64,000 bases of DNA from Salvia splendens (GCF_004379255.2 NC_056033.1:25040209-25104208), one strand, 5' to 3'. Shown: positions 44,231-57,229, counted from the first letter of the stretch. Made by a program: numbers and translations. The notes: generated by a model from the sequence alone, not told the origin.

Positions 44231-44750
44231 ACATTTGGCACACGTTAGGTCCCAAGGGACGTCTCCCGTTCGTCGGGAGACATGAGGGACATTCGACTCC
44301 CGTCCGTGGCATGAGAAATGTCGGGAGACATTTCTCACCCCGTCCTTGTCTTCAAAACGTCGGGAGACATGGGAGACGTTTCGCTCCCGTTAGTGCCTTA
44401 GAATCTATGCCGTGGGAAATGTTGGGAGTAAATTTTGCACCCGTCGGTCTCCTATTCGTCGGGAGACCTGGGCTCCCATCCGTGCCTTAGGAAATGTCAG
44501 TAGACGTTTTGCACCCTTACATCCCATGTGAAATGGCTGGACAAATTTTGCACCCGTCGGTCTCCCGTTCGTCGGGAGACATAGGGAGACATTTGGCTCA
44601 TGTTCGTGCCTTAGCAAATGTCGGAAGACATAAGGCACACGTCAGTCCCTTAAAAAATATCAGTAGACGTTTGACCCATCCGTGTCTTGACAAAATGTCG
44701 GGAGACATTTGGCCCCACTCATTCCATGAGAGATGTCGGGAGAAAGTTAA
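44090..44750. repeat. Tandem repeat with hairpin units (GTCTCCCG...CGGGAGAC)
   Basis: A unit of roughly 90-100 bp repeats, centred on 'gtctcccgttcgtcgggagac' or close variants (near 44164, 44260, 44450, 44560). Each has inverted arms of 7-8 bp around a short loop. Other units keep only the GTCGGGAGACAT half. It lies between the 5' LTR and the protease of the copia element. Confidence 0.65.
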
Positions 44751-44759
44751 AGCCACCAA

Positions 44760-47706
44760 CCAAGAAGCTTGGTGGATCCAAATTTATCAAATATGCCAAA
44801 GGCAACATAGCCGCCGTGGTAACTGAAGAGGTCAACCACGTCGAGAATAAAGGAGGTTGGTACATCGACACGGGCGTCACTGCCCACGTGTGTGCCGATA
44901 GAAGTAAGTTCTACACTTACAAGACTGTTGAGGGGAGGAAGCTCAACATAGGAAACCAAGTCTCATCCAAATGTGTTGACTTTGGAGATATGGTCCTCAA
45001 GATGACGTCCGACGTGATAATCACTCTAAGGAAGTGCTACATGTCCCGGACATACACAAGAACATAGTTTCTGGATCAATACTTGTAAATAGGGGTTTTT
45101 TTAACTTGTATTTGAGTCCGAAAAGTTCTCTGTGTATAAGTTTGGAAAATCCATCAGAAAATGTTATGTAACCGATGGTCTATTTTTAAACTAAGTTTAT
45201 CGGCTATTCGCCGTGTTTGAAAAGCCATTAGCTAATAATGAAAATGCCAATATGTCCTCCTATTTGTAGCACTATAGATTAGGACATGTGAATCCTAATG
45301 CTATAAAAGTTTAGTAAACTTGAATTTACTAAATACGAAAGAAGTCAATACCCAAAACAAATGTGAGATTTGTCTTGGGCGAAAATGACTAGATTATCGT
45401 TTCATTATATTGAATGAAACGTGAAACCCTTTGAAAATTCACATTGTTGTATGTAATTGAAAATTCGTGCAAACTAGAAGTGGTATAAAGTAATTTATCA
45501 CGTTCATAGATGATTGCACAAGATATTGCTATCTTTATCTTTTAAGAAGTAAAGATGAAGCAATTGAAGTGTTCAAAAAAAATTATAAGAACGAAGTCGA
45601 GAATCAACTTGGATTGTAAATCAAAATGATTCGAAGTGATAGAGGAGGCGAATACGTAGCCCTGTTTGACGAATTATGCAACGCATGTGGTATAACTCAT
45701 CAAACGACTGCTCCATATTCACCACAATCTAATCGTGTTGCAGAACGCAAGAATCAAAATCTTAAATAGATGACGAATGCGTTATTGATTAGTTCAGGGA
45801 TGCCCCCGAACATGTGGGTGAACACTGTTTTGACAGTCAACCTAAACAAAATCCCACTCAAAAGTAAGGATGTCACTCCTTATGAGTTGTGGAAGAGAAG
45901 GAAGTCATCCTATAAATACCTCAAAGTGTGGGGGTGTTTGGTAAAGGTGATGGTTCATCTGCCCAAAGAAGTTACAATTAGTCCTAAAACGGTTGATTAA
46001 ATCTTTATTGGGTATGCACTTAATAGTAGTGCATATCGATTTGTTGTCCACAAGTCTGAAATACCGACTGTGACCGTGGGAACAACAATCGAGTCAAGAA
46101 ATGTTATATTTCTTGAAAAATATATTTCCTCGCAAAGATAAGGAAAATATTGCACCCAATTCTGAGACGAGAATTGAGGATGAAGCCACTAGTTCTTAAT
46201 CAGCGGATGAAGAGCCAGAATCGCACAAGCGAACAAAGCCCGATCTAAACGATACAATACTAAGACGTGGTAGTAGGGTCAGTACATCAAAGACATTTGG
46301 TCCTGACTATAATGCTTTTATGTTGGATGAAGAACTAACATTAATAAAAGAAGTCTTTGCTGGCCCAGATAGACTGCATTAAAGACAAACTGTTCAAAGC
46401 GAAATTGATTCAATTTTGCTAAACCACACTTGGGTGTTGGTTGATCTACCTGAAGGTGCTAAACCTTTAGGATGCAAATGAGTCCTTAAAAGCAAGTTTA
46501 AGGCCGTTGGAACAGTTGACAAGTTTAAATGGTGATTTAATATGAAATCTATATGGAATAACCTAATAGTTTTGTAGTACCTGGACAAGAGAGAAATGTT
46601 TGCAAACCGGTTAAATCCCTATATGGATTGAAACAAGCGTCGTTGCAATGACACTTGAAATTTGATAATGTGATGTTATCAAATGGATTTAAAATCAACG
46701 AATGTGATAAATGTGTCTACATTAAGAACACTGATAATGGATACGTTATAGTGTGTCTCTACGTTGACGATATGTTAATCATGGGTAGTAACACCTAAAT
46801 GATTAACTATACGAAAACCATGTTAAAGAGAAACTTTGACATGAAAGATATGGGTCTAGCCGATGTGATTTTTGGAATGAAAAATTCTAATTCAAAGGAA
46901 TCATCTTGACACGATCTCATTATATTGAGACAGTACTAAAGAGATTCAACGCCTATGATGGAATCCCGGCTAAGACACCTATAGAGCTCAAAGTTCACTT
47001 GAGCAAGAACAAGGGCAAGCCCGCTGCATAAGAAGATTATGCACGGGGCAATGAGTGCATTATGCATTTGACTAATTGCACTAGACTTGACATTGCTTGC
47101 ATTGTGAACAAGTTGAGTCGTTACACGAGCAATCTAAGCAAAGAGCATTGGAAAGCTCTTGTAAGAGTTTTGAGATATCTCAAGTATACTCAAAATCATG
47201 GGCTACACTTTTCGAGATACCCCCGATACTTGAAGGGTACTGCGATGAAAATTGGATATCTGATAACAAAGACTCACTTTCAACAAGTGGTTATGTCTTT
47301 ACTATTGGGGGTGGTGCTGTCTCATGGAAATCCATGAAACAGACATGTATAGCCCGATCCACTATGGAATCTGAATTCATAGCTTTAGATAAAGCCGCGG
47401 AAGAAGCCGAATGGCTTAAAAGACTTCCTTGAATATATTCCATGTTGGTCAAAGTCCGTGCCTCCAGTGTTAATTCACTGTGATAGCCAAGCCGCTATAG
47501 GGAGGGCAAACAGTGGCTTGTACAATGGTAAGTCTCGACACATTCGTCGACGACATAATACCGTGAGACATTTGATCACAACAGAGGTGATTACAATTGA
47601 CTACGTAAAGTCATTGGATAATCTAGCGGATCCGCTAACCAAAGGGTTAAATCGTGATCAAATGAATAAATTGCTAGAGGGAATGGGTTTGAAATCCACA
47701 AACTAA
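44760..47706 (+). pseudogene. Copia pol remnant: protease, integrase, RT, RNase H
   Basis: The protease region carries GGWYIDTGVTAHVC (about 44855). GAG-pre-integrase text with a CEIC finger lies near 45365. Integrase shows FIDDCTRYCYLYLL, IRSDRGGEYV and TTAPYSPQSNRVAERKN (near 45510-45770). RT retains LYVDDMLIMGSN (about 46755). RNase H shows [17 protein letters not shown], then [26 protein letters not shown] and DPLTKGLNRDQ, ending at 47706. Multiple stops and frameshifts (for example after 45067, 45770 and 46000) make it non-functional. The last segment, 47062-47706, is the best preserved. Confidence 0.85.
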
Positions 47707-48269
47707 AGAATTGTCATAGTGGTAACCCAACCATGATGACTGGAGATCCCAAGAACTTGGTTCAATGGGAAAACTAAGCTATGAGAGTTCGTGTGAAACA
47801 CTCATCTATATCTATTCCCTACAGAGCAATAGAGTGTTGTAAAACTTGCCTAGTGGTGAGGTTAAGTCTATGACTTTTAATGATCCCTAAAGGATCTCGT
47901 TGAGAAGAAGTTCTCAATGAGACTAAGTATGGCAAGATATTTAACGAGAAATCACCTATGTAAGTGTGAAGTGTGGCCGCTTTAAACAATACACTTATGA
48001 ATCCAAAGTGGTGTCCAAGGCCTGAAATGGACTCAAAACGTGATAACGGATGAGGTTGAGGTGTTTAAGTGTTAACATCATTGTCTCGGTGCACGCCGTG
48101 GAGGAATAGGTCAAAGCATTGCGCTACTAGTCCGCCTGTGTATCCGATGGTGTTGACTATGGATGGTTCAAAGCCAAAACCTACCTATCCTTATGCTTAC
48201 ATACCTCTTGAGGGTTGAGCTTGTGTCTGCATACATATGCATTTGACAATTTCCACTCATGTGGGGGAT

Positions 48270-49581
48270 TGTTGGAATCGTGCTTAGTCAAATGTTTTTG
48301 ACTAATAATAAATGTTACAAGACATTTAATTTTGTGAAATTAAATGCAATAGCGTCGATCTACGTTCTGAGTATATGACCGTAGTATATTCATTTTCTCA
48401 AATCCGATTCCCGGTGAGTGAGAAATAATATATTAAAGTTGGTCACAATAAAGCTAGAAATGAGCTATGTGAAAAGACTAAGGGATTAATTAAATAGGTG
48501 TTAATTATCCCACATCGGGGATGATAAACTTCTTTGATGAAGTATTTAATCAGATGAATTATCATGTGTAATAATTATCGTGGAGTAAGACGGGTGACAG
48601 AGCCCACATGCGCGCACACGCGCGCCGCCGCCGCCGCTCGCCCGCGAGCCGCGCACCGTGTCCCGTGACCCGTGCACCGGGTGCCGGGTGTCGGGTGCCT
48701 TGTGCCTTGTGCCTTGGATCTTGGTCTTTGGGTGGTCTTTGGGCTGTTCTTTGGAGCTGGTCGTTGAGCGTGGTTCGAGCCCCGCTTGTTCTTTTTATAC
48801 CACCCCAAACACCACGAAATCCCCGACGGGTCCTAGTCCACGTCATGGTCCCGCTAGACCTCGACGCATGACGGGAGACAAAAGGTTCCCGCTGGACCCC
48901 GACGCACAACGGGAGACAAAAGGTCCCCGCTGGACCCCGACACACAACGGGAGTCAAAAGGTCCCCGCTGGACCCCGACGCATAACGGGAGACAAAAGGT
49001 CCCCGATGGACCCCGACGGTCCATGGTGTATCCCGTCGTGTAGCATGTCCAGGTGGGTCGTGTCTCTTCAGCTCCCACTGGCTAGTGCACTAGTCAGTAA
49101 CCCCCGGCGGTTACAGTCAATACATCATGGCACACATGATGGCTGTTGACTCCATCAATGCTCTTGCGGGTGGACTTGGCCTATAAATAGGCAGTCACTT
49201 CATGCATTGCACACAAAACAATTAGACACATAACACATTTGCATAGCTCTCTCCCTCTCTCTGCATTGTCCTCCCGTCGAAGCTCTGCTCTCACCATCAT
49301 CTAGTTCGCCGGAGCTTGTTCCGTCTGCGGTGCTGCAACGAACAAGACGAAGCCGTTTTATCTTTGGGGACGACACGCCAAACCAAGAGCACTACTGGGG
49401 CGTATCTCGTCTTGCGAAAAGAGGACTCCTCGACTCGGCTTACATCTTTACGGTTTATTGTTTCGAATTCTTCTTTGTAATTTCAATTCAGTTTATTCCG
49501 TTTAATTTCTCCATTCTTCATTGGGTTGTATTGCCCGGTTAATGTATCTTTGTATCACAATTGATCAATTTTCAACCAACA
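48270..49581 (+). repeat. Copia 3' LTR
   Basis: It is 1312 bp and starts TGTTGGAATCG directly after GTGGGGGATT. It carries the same four 38-bp units (about 48866-49018) and TATA box (49182-49189) as the 5' LTR. Scattered substitutions and small indels separate the two copies. Confidence 0.88.
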
Positions 49582-50285
49582 TAAGCCAAGTCTCTTCTCT
49601 TGTCTAAATTAAAAGCCTCCCCATGAGTATAAAGGTTTGCAATTAGGCAACACAATAGTTGATGATGTAAATCTATATAAAGCTGAGACCTTCTATGCAT
49701 ACCATAGTCTCCAAAAAATTTTAACTTTGCATCATCTACAAAAAATAGACAATCACATCATGTCTATGTTTGAAAACATTATTCAATGATGAAAATTTTG
49801 ACGTATGACCAGCTTCATTTTCAGGCTGTTGTAGATAGTTTAAACTGTCCTTAACAAAATCCTTGTCCACTTTAAGAAACTCTGTTTGAATTCCTAGATT
49901 TCGCAATCTTTGCTTGCTCATATATGGAATCTTGTGATTATTTCAAACTTTCGCCTACATTATCTTTAAATAGACTTGTAACGTAAGAAAGGCATTGTCA
50001 AAGAGTGTATAGTGACAACTCATCAAAGAGTGTATAGTCAATGGCGTATTAAGGAACAAGGGGTACCCCTAAATATTTGGGGAAAAAATATTTATCTACG
50101 ATTAATATTTCAGAGAGACAAAGAAGGAAATAAACATGACACAAAAGGTAAAAAAAGAGATCGAATTCAAAAGATATTCGGATTCAAATTAAATTTGTAG
50201 AAGGAAATAAATACAAAACGTAAAAAATAAAAAAGAATTTGCACTATTCTTGCCTTGTCGGTTCTCCAAAGATGGAGAGATACAA
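49582..50285. other. Background DNA, nothing recognised
   Basis: It is AT-rich with short frames on both strands and no recognised domain. 'caaagagtgtatagt' is repeated at 49998 and 50024. Confidence 0.5.
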
Positions 50286-50289
50286 TACA

Positions 50290-50907
50290 CTTAGGTCATG
50301 TTTGGTTGCCAGGATTCTATCTGGGAAGTAATCTCATTCCTTAAATTTTAAAATCTTGTGTTTGTTTTGGTTTTTAATCAGATTGGGAAAGTAATCGGAA
50401 TCCCGAGACAAGGAAAGTTAGTACAACTTTCCAGGATTCTGAATCCTAACTTTTCTTCGGTATTCTTTTTCGAAGTTTTAGAATTCTTACATATTTAATG
50501 CAATATAAGTATAGTTTTATTATTATTATTATTAATTAAAATGTATTAAAAATAATTTAAAATTGTAAACCATACTTGATTACGGTATAATAAATAACTA
50601 TAATTAAAATTATCATAATTGTTATTACTAATTAATCAATAAAGTCATAGTGAAATTTCAAATTATCAAATTTATTCAATTATAATATCTGTAAATATTA
50701 TAATTATAATTATAATTATAATAATCATATTTATTATTATAATTATAAATGATTATAATACTCCATGTAACTATAATTACAATTATATTATTATATATTA
50801 CTATGATAGATAATCCATATTTAAACTAATAATAAATATAATAATATAATTATTATCATTTGTAATTAATAATTTATTAAAAATTTTATATTATTATTTT
50901 TTTTATA

Positions 50908-50942
<35 letters not shown>

Positions 50943-51205
50943 GTAGGAGTATATTTTAGTTTGGTGTTTAAATCAAATATTTAAAATCTTGATATTTTTC
51001 AAAATACGGGAAAGTAAAGTTATTAGGAATCATATTCCCGGGACGTATAATTTTAGTTTGGTGTTTAAATCAAATATTTAAAATCTTGATATTTTCCAAA
51101 AGACAGGAAAGTAAAGTTATTAAGAATCTTATTCCCGGAATTCATTTTCCCAGGAATCATTTTCCTTGCCAATTTTAATTTCCTGTCAACCAAATATGGT
51201 CATAA
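50290..51205. mobile_element. Non-autonomous inverted-repeat DNA element
   Basis: The left end TAGGTCATGTTTGGTTGCCAG pairs with the inverted right end TGTCAACCAAATATGGTCATA. The interior is very AT-rich and includes an (AAT)n run at about 50908-50941. It also holds a 98-bp direct duplication beginning 'ttttagtttggtgtttaaatc' at about 50954 and 51052. There is no coding sequence. The superfamily is uncertain. Confidence 0.65.
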
Positions 51206-51578
51206 CTCGAAAAGGTTAGTAAATTAACTAGTATTAAACTGGGTGAATTTATTATGTTTGTTTGTTTCGACATCAATTTCAGTTTCCAAGAAAAATTGAT
51301 GCATATACCATTATATTGAGTAGTTCATTCAATAATTTTAAATTATTTGAGAATTGAGATTAATGCTCTACATTTATTGTCTAGGGATAGTAAACAACCG
51401 TGATTCACTGTATAAGATTGTGAATTCTCAATTCTTTAATATTTTAGGGAGTAGTATATTAGAATTTATGATACAGTTCTCAATTCTTTAATATTTTGTA
51501 ATGTTAATATTTGTGCTTCAATTATTTATAATTTTAGCTTATAATGATTTTGAATATATTTGCATAAAATTAAAAATA

Positions 51579-52060
51579 ATGAGAAAACAATCCGATCTTC
51601 GATAATTTATCTCCAAAAAGAGAAAATCTCGTGGTAGTGTAAGCTCTCCGACTTCAAGCTCTCGAGCTGCAAACTCTTCGGCTTCAAGCTCTCAAGCTGC
51701 AAAACATGTTGCTTCAGACTCTCTAGCAAATCCTCCTGCTTCAAACTCTCCAGCTTCAAGCACTCTTGCTTTAATTGATAATGTGTCTCCTTCAAATGCT
51801 AGTGTGTCATCACGCGAGAAAGAATTGATTTATGATGTTGAGTACGTTCCTCAAGATCTTGGAAAAAGAAGAGACATAATGGAGTATCTTCCACAAGAGT
51901 GAGATGCATTTAGAAGAGCCTTATTCTTAAAAACCCTCACAACCAAAAAATCATAAGTTTCTACCAAAAGAAATTGGAGGTTCACGTCGATTTATGATTT
52001 CATGGAATGATAATTGGGACCGGCTTAAATATAGTGATTATAATTATATGCCTTTTTTTA
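51579..52060 (+). pseudogene. hAT-like (ZMYM1-like) transposase, N-terminal fragment
   Basis: From the ATG at 51579 the frame reads a short start, a TAA, then ISKKRKS. A Ser/Ala-rich stretch built on a 'tcaagctct' repeat follows, then DVEYVPQDLGKRRDIMEYLPQE. This matches the segment before the TTF-type zinc finger of plant hAT-like transposases, and DAFRRALFLK and the NHK...SWNDNWDRLKYS text that follow are also expected there. Stops after PQE and after TKK and a frameshift show decay. The rest of the gene reappears at 60.43 kb, beyond RT2. Confidence 0.65.
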
Positions 52061-52398
52061 CCCTTGACCAATGTGCATATTTCATGACTATGACATCCAC
52101 TGAAACTCATGCCTTCATTAAAATCTGGAAAAATTCAATTGATTATGAACTATTTTCATCCCAAAATTGAAACCCATTAAAACAGAAGAACTAGAAAATT
52201 GAATTTAAAAATTCCAATTCAATTGAATATGACTCAATTATCCCAAAATTGAAACTCATCAAAAAATAACTAGAAATCAGAAACAGAGGCAGAAGAAATC
52301 ACCCCACCCCCATCAAAATCAACCATGGAGAAATATAGAGAACAATGAGGAAGCATGAATTGGGAGGCAATGGCTCATATAAGGAAAAATCGATAATC
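52061..52398. other. Background between hAT fragment and RT2
   Basis: The sequence is AT-rich, with an 'ttcaattgaatatgactcaatt'-like stretch around 52220. No domain is recognised. It continues beyond RT2 at 60031. Confidence 0.45.
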
Positions 52399-52403
52399 AT
52401 AGC

Positions 52404-53045
52404 TGATGAATCGGCGAATTTCTGATGTTAGTGAATGCAGGAAAAACGCAGATCACGACACAGAGAATTTACGTGGTTCGATTTACTGAGGTAAATCTAC
52501 GTCCACGGGAAGAAAAGAGGGCAGAGTTGTATTGCTTGATCTGTTTTCTACAGCTTACAATACAGACTTGCTATTTTGTATTCTATCTCTAGAGATCGAG
52601 AGAATGTTTAGAAGCTGACCCTATCTATCTGATCTAGGTTCTATTTATACAAAGGACCAAGATCGTGGCATGCAGCTATTTACTAGGTAGTGGATGTCGT
52701 GGAGATCGTGGCGATCTTGCATGGGTCCACTATCCTGCATGAGTTAATAACTGCTTGACACCACTAAATAGATCGTGGGTGTAGTGGAGGTGGAAATCAT
52801 GCATGAGTCCACTATCTCCTAGTTCGGTCGAATACTGAGACCGAACTGCTGAATTATTGCCGAGCAGCTTTTGCCGATCTGAGAGTAGAGCTTGATGCCG
52901 ACCTGAGAGCAGAGTTTGATTGGTTGGCTTTTACCGAGCTGTAGGCTGGGGCCGAACTCTTTAGTCATGCCGAACTGAACTCTTTCTTGGGCCTTAGGCT
53001 GATGGGCTTTACTGCTGTTGGGCTTGTTTAGTACGTACTCCATCA
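52404..53045 (-). repeat. RT2 3' LTR (element orientation)
   Basis: It is 642 bp with TGAT...ATCA ends. On the minus strand a TATAAATAG TATA candidate is near 52635. It differs from its partner at one base (A versus C in AAATCATGCATG, near 52798). Confidence 0.93.
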
Positions 53046-53104
53046 CTACCCCCCCCGAAAAGCGAAGTGAATCACTTCGGCATTCTGGATAATGGTACGG
53101 GGTA

Positions 53105-53234
53105 AGTTGATGTTTGTCCTTGGTCTGATGAAGTGAACTCTTCTTTGACCGGACTCGTCTTTGGTCTGATGAAATAAACATCTTTGACCGGACTGGTCTT
53201 TGGTCTGATGAAATAAACATCTTTGACCGGACTA
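53105..53234. repeat. 39-bp tandem array, 3 copies (RT2)
   Basis: Three units of the RT1 39-bp repeat (TTGGTCTGATGAA..., then TTTGACCGGACT) sit next to the 3' LTR. The first carries a small insertion. Confidence 0.85.
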
Positions 53235-53237
53235 AGC

Positions 53238-53400
53238 TTGTGTCCTAATTTGGCGAGTTTTATCGCTCGGATCGGACTTTCCGTTGTCCTAATTTGGGGA
53301 TCGGACTTTCCCTTGTCCTAATTCGGCGAGTTTTATCGCGTGGATCGGACTTTCCCTTGTCCTAATTCAGGCAAGTTTTATCGCGAGAATCGGACTTTCG
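53238..53400. repeat. Tandem repeat of about 50 bp (RT2)
   Basis: Repeats of 'cctaattyggcgagttttatcgc' followed by 'ggatcggactttccc' recur three to four times, one shortened. It is absent from the corresponding place in RT1. Confidence 0.75.
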
Positions 53401-53412
53401 TTGAAGTGCTTG

Positions 53413-53745
53413 ATTTTTAAGCCGAATTGTGGTCTTGTATCCTCTTTAGAAGCTTGGACTTCACAATCGTTGGCTTATTGCAGCTCGTTTCAGACGAACT
53501 GCTTGTTTAAGCTGAATTGTGGTCTTGTATCTTCTGTAGAAGCTTTGACTCACAATCGTTGGCTTGTTGCAGCTCGTTTCAGACGAACTGCTTGTTTAAG
53601 CTGAATTGTGGTCTTGTATCTTCTGTAGAAGCTTTGACTCACAATCGTTGGCTTGTTGCAGCTCGTTTCAGACGAACTGCTTGTTTAAGCTGAATTGTGG
53701 TCTTGTATCTTCTGTAGAAGCTTTGACTCACAATTGTTTAGCTTG
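53413..53745. repeat. 89-bp tandem repeat, about four copies (RT2)
   Basis: Units containing GCTTGTTTAAGCTGAATTG start at 53501, 53590 and 53679, with a diverged first unit before them and a partial last one. It sits where RT1 has its antisense gene. The open frames through it have no known domain. Confidence 0.88.
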
Positions 53746-53930
53746 TATATGTTCTAAGAAGGGGATCAGCCTTCGAAGAACAAGATACCTCAGTAACATT
53801 TGTAAGAGACGACACGCACAGAGACGGACAAGACACACAGACAAAACGCATAGAGACAAATAAAGACCAAGTAAACCAAATAAAGCACATTGACTGAACA
53901 AGACTCAAGACTGACTGACCGGACTGTCTC

Positions 53931-56900
53931 TTACAAATGGAACTTTTTGAGGTTGGAAATGTGCCATGTTCGGGGTACCTGTTCTCCTGACATGTGAGCC
54001 AATTTGTAAGACCCTTTGCCGAGGACTTCTGACACCCGATAAGGACCTTCCCATGTGGGTTCGAGCTTGCCTAGCTTTTCTGCTCGGCTTACTTCGTTGT
54101 TTCTCAAGACGAGATCTCCCACTTGAAATTGTAGCTTCTTCACCCTTTGGTTGTAATACCGGGTTACTTGCTCCTTGTACTTGGCTGCTTTTATGCATGC
54201 CAATTCTCTTCTTTCTTCGGCAAGATCTAGCTCGGCTCTCAGTCCGTCGTCATTCATTTCTGAGGAGAAATTTAGAGTTCGGGGACTGGGTACGCCGATC
54301 TCCACCGGAATCACGGCTTCAGTGCCGTACACAAGACTGTACGGAGTTTCACCGTTGGAGGTTGTGGGTGTAGTTCGGTAGGACCATAGGACTTGAGGGA
54401 GATTTTCTACCCATTGTCCTTTGGCTTGTTCTAACCGAGCTTTTAACCCTTTCACCAGGATACGATTTGTTACCTCCGTTTGTCCGTTTGCTTGTGGATG
54501 AGAGACCGAAGTGAACCGCTGTTGAATATTCAGCTCTTGGCACCAATTCTTGAACGTCTTGTCGGTGAACTGAGTCCCGTTATCCGAGATGAGGATGTGG
54601 GGTATGCCAAATCGGCACACTATGTTCTTCCAGACGAAATCCAATGCCTTCGAGCTCGTTATCGTAGCTAATGGTTCAGCTTCCACCCACTTCGTAAAGT
54701 AGTCCACGGCAACGATTAGGAATTCATTTGCCGAGGAGCTTGAGGAAGTGGTCCCACTATGTCTATGCCCCATTGCATGAAAGGCCAAGGGCTTTGCATA
54801 GTGAATAGATCGGTCTGCGGCATCCTTGGGATATTTGCATGGATTTGGCACTTCGGGCATGTCTTGACGAGCTGTACTGCTTCTTGTACCAAGGTTGGCC
54901 AATAATATCCCCATCTTAGAACTTTTTTAGCTAAAGCTCTAGCTCCGATGTGGCTGCCGCACGATCCTTCATGAACTTCTCTGAGGATGTAGTCCGTCTC
55001 TTCTGGTCCTACGCACCGCAATAACGGCTGGAGGTAAGACTTTCTAAAGAGGACTCCTTCATGAAGTTCGTACCGAAGTGCTCGGCACGTGATCTTCCGA
55101 GCTTCTCTCTTATCCTCGGGCAATTGTCCTTGATCCAGATACTGCAAGATCGGCGTCATCCAGTTCGGCGAGCTGGATACTGAATGTACCTCGGCTTCAT
55201 CAATGCTTCGATGCATTAATTCTTCCGCCTTTGAGCTCGGATCTGAGGCCAACTTACTTAAGGTATCTGATCGGCTATTTTCCGCCCTGGGGACGCGGAT
55301 TATCCGAAAATAGGAGAAACTTCGGCTGATGCTTTGCGCTTTGTCCAAATACTTCTTCATTCTCTCGTCACGAGCTTCACTTGTACCCAACATGTGATTT
55401 ACTATGACTTGTGAATCACAATGGACTTTGAGAGATTTGACGAGCAGACTTTGCGCTAACTGGAGTCCGGCAAGGAGGGCTTCGTACTCGGCTTCATTAT
55501 TAGTAGTGGGGAATAGGAACCGAAGTGAGTAGGTTACCTCGTGTCCGTCGGGAGCGACGAGTAAAATACCAGCTCCACTTCCCATCTTGTTTGAAGCTCC
55601 ATCTACGAATGCGCTCCAGCAGTCTGGCGGCTCTACCTCGGATTCCAAGGGCTGTGCTAGTTCGGCATTGGCAGAATTTTTCTGTTCGGCAATGACAGGG
55701 ATTGCTTGATCGAACTTGGCCTCTGTAAGAAAATCTGCCAAGGCTTGTCCCTTGATGGCTTTCCGAGGTAGGTATTCGATTGAGTGTTCTCCCAGCTCTA
55801 TGGCCCATTTGGCGATTCTGCCTGATGCTTCTGGCTTGGTCAAAACTTGCCGAAGAGGCAGATCGGTTAAGACGCATACCTTGTGAGCATAGAAGTATGG
55901 CCGCAGTCTCCTTGCTGCATTTACTAACGCCAGAGCAATTTTTTCCAGAGGTTGATACCTTGTTTCTGGACCTCTTAATGCTCGGCTTGTAAAGTAGATG
56001 GGAAACTGCTTTAGGCCTTCTTCTCGTACAAGCACTGCGCTGATGGTTTGATCTGATGCCGCTAAGTATAAGAATATTACTTCGGCTTCGGTTGGAGCAG
56101 AGAGAATAGGAAGCTCGGCTAGATAACTTTTGAGCTCGTCAAAGGCCTTTTTCTGCTCGGCTCCCCACTCGAACTTTGGTGCCTTTTTCAACACCTTGAA
56201 GAACGGCAGTTGCTTTTCGGCTGCTTGGGAAAGGAATCGATTCAGTGCGGCTAGACATCCGGTTAGCCTTTGCACGTCATGTATGGACTTCGGCATTGCT
56301 AGGTTCTGAACGACTTGAACTTTTGAAGGGTTTGCCTTGAGTCCGTCCTTTGAAACCCAACAACCCAGAAACTTTCCCGAATCTACCAAAAAGGTACACT
56401 TTTGGGGATTAAGTTTGAGGTTGGCTTTCTTGAGCACGTTGAGAGTGGACTTGAGGTTGTGCTCGTACTCCGAAGTGCTTTTGCTTTTGACGACTATATC
56501 GTCAACATACACTTCGACCTCCTTTCCAATCAGGTGCCAAAAAAGCTTGTCTACCATCCTTTGATAAGTGGCTCCGGCATTCTTTAAACCGAATGGCATC
56601 TTTTTATAAGCGAAAATGCCGAAATCGGTAATGAAAGCTGTTTTCGGAGCGTCACTCTCATCCATCAATACTTGGTGATATCCTTTGTATAAATCAAGAA
56701 AACAGAAAATTTCGAAGCCGATCAAAGCTTCTACTTTTTTATCTATATTCGGAAGGGGATAGCAATCTTTAGGACAGTGCTTGTTTAGATCGGTAAAATC
56801 TATGCACATCCGCCATCCTCCTTCTTTTTTCTTGATCATCACAGGATTGGCCACCCAGGAAGGATATTTCACCTCGAATAGTACATCCGCTTTTAGTAAT

Positions 56901-57193
56901 TGGCGGACTTCGTCATGGATGACTTGGCTTCTTTCTGCCGCAAAGAGTCTTTGCTTCTGTTTTACTGGCCGGATTGAAGGATCAATATTTAACCGATGAG
57001 TGATTACCTCGGGGGGCACTCCGGTCATGTCCAACGGAGACCATGCAAAGACATCTTTGTACTCCTTGAGGAGCTGAATGGTCTTTTCCCGGAGTAGAGG
57101 CGTTCCTGCGAAGCCGATCTTGACCGTTCTGGATGGATCATCTTCGTATAACTGAACGGTCATTGAGTTCGGCTCTGAAGTGACTTCGGTCAT
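53931..57193 (-). pseudogene. RT2 Pol, frameshifted in integrase
   Basis: The frame from 57193 carries RT (YVDD), RNase H, the second RNase H and the integrase HHCC finger with the first catalytic Asp (GIDIVGPLPQ). It then shifts and stops at 54716. RT1 has one more T at the matching place (GGAATTTCATT versus GGAATTCATT near 54721-54726). The other frame (54914-53931) continues with AVDYFTKWVEAEP, the second Asp (ISDNGTQF), the Glu (QTEVTN) and the C-terminal module to the same end as RT1. The break therefore separates catalytic residue 1 from 2 and 3. RT and RNase H should be unaffected. Confidence 0.92.
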
Positions 57194-57220
57194 CTCGCTT
57201 GCCTTTGACTCCGGTTGCTG

Positions 57221-57229
57221 TGATTGCTA
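57221..57229 (-). promoter_or_regulatory. RT2 Gag/Pol junction: UAG CAA UCA, candidate readthrough stop
   Basis: These are the same nine bases as in RT1, in frame between gag-protease and pol. The spacer to the first Pol Met is 33 nt here and 27 nt in RT1; the difference is a multiple of three, so the shared frame is kept. Confidence 0.6.

Larger units (their letters stand above)
42079..49581 (+). mobile_element. Ty1/copia LTR retrotransposon, old and degenerate
   Basis: The LTRs at 42079-43374 and 48270-49581 have TGTTGG...CCAACA ends. Flanks read TAAGT and TAAGC, a 4 of 5 target duplication. A polypurine tract GTGGGGGATT abuts the 3' LTR. The order protease, integrase, RT, RNase H is that of copia elements. 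The LTRs differ by several substitutions and indels, and the coding region has many stops. Most of gag is replaced by tandem-repeat sequence. Confidence 0.88.
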
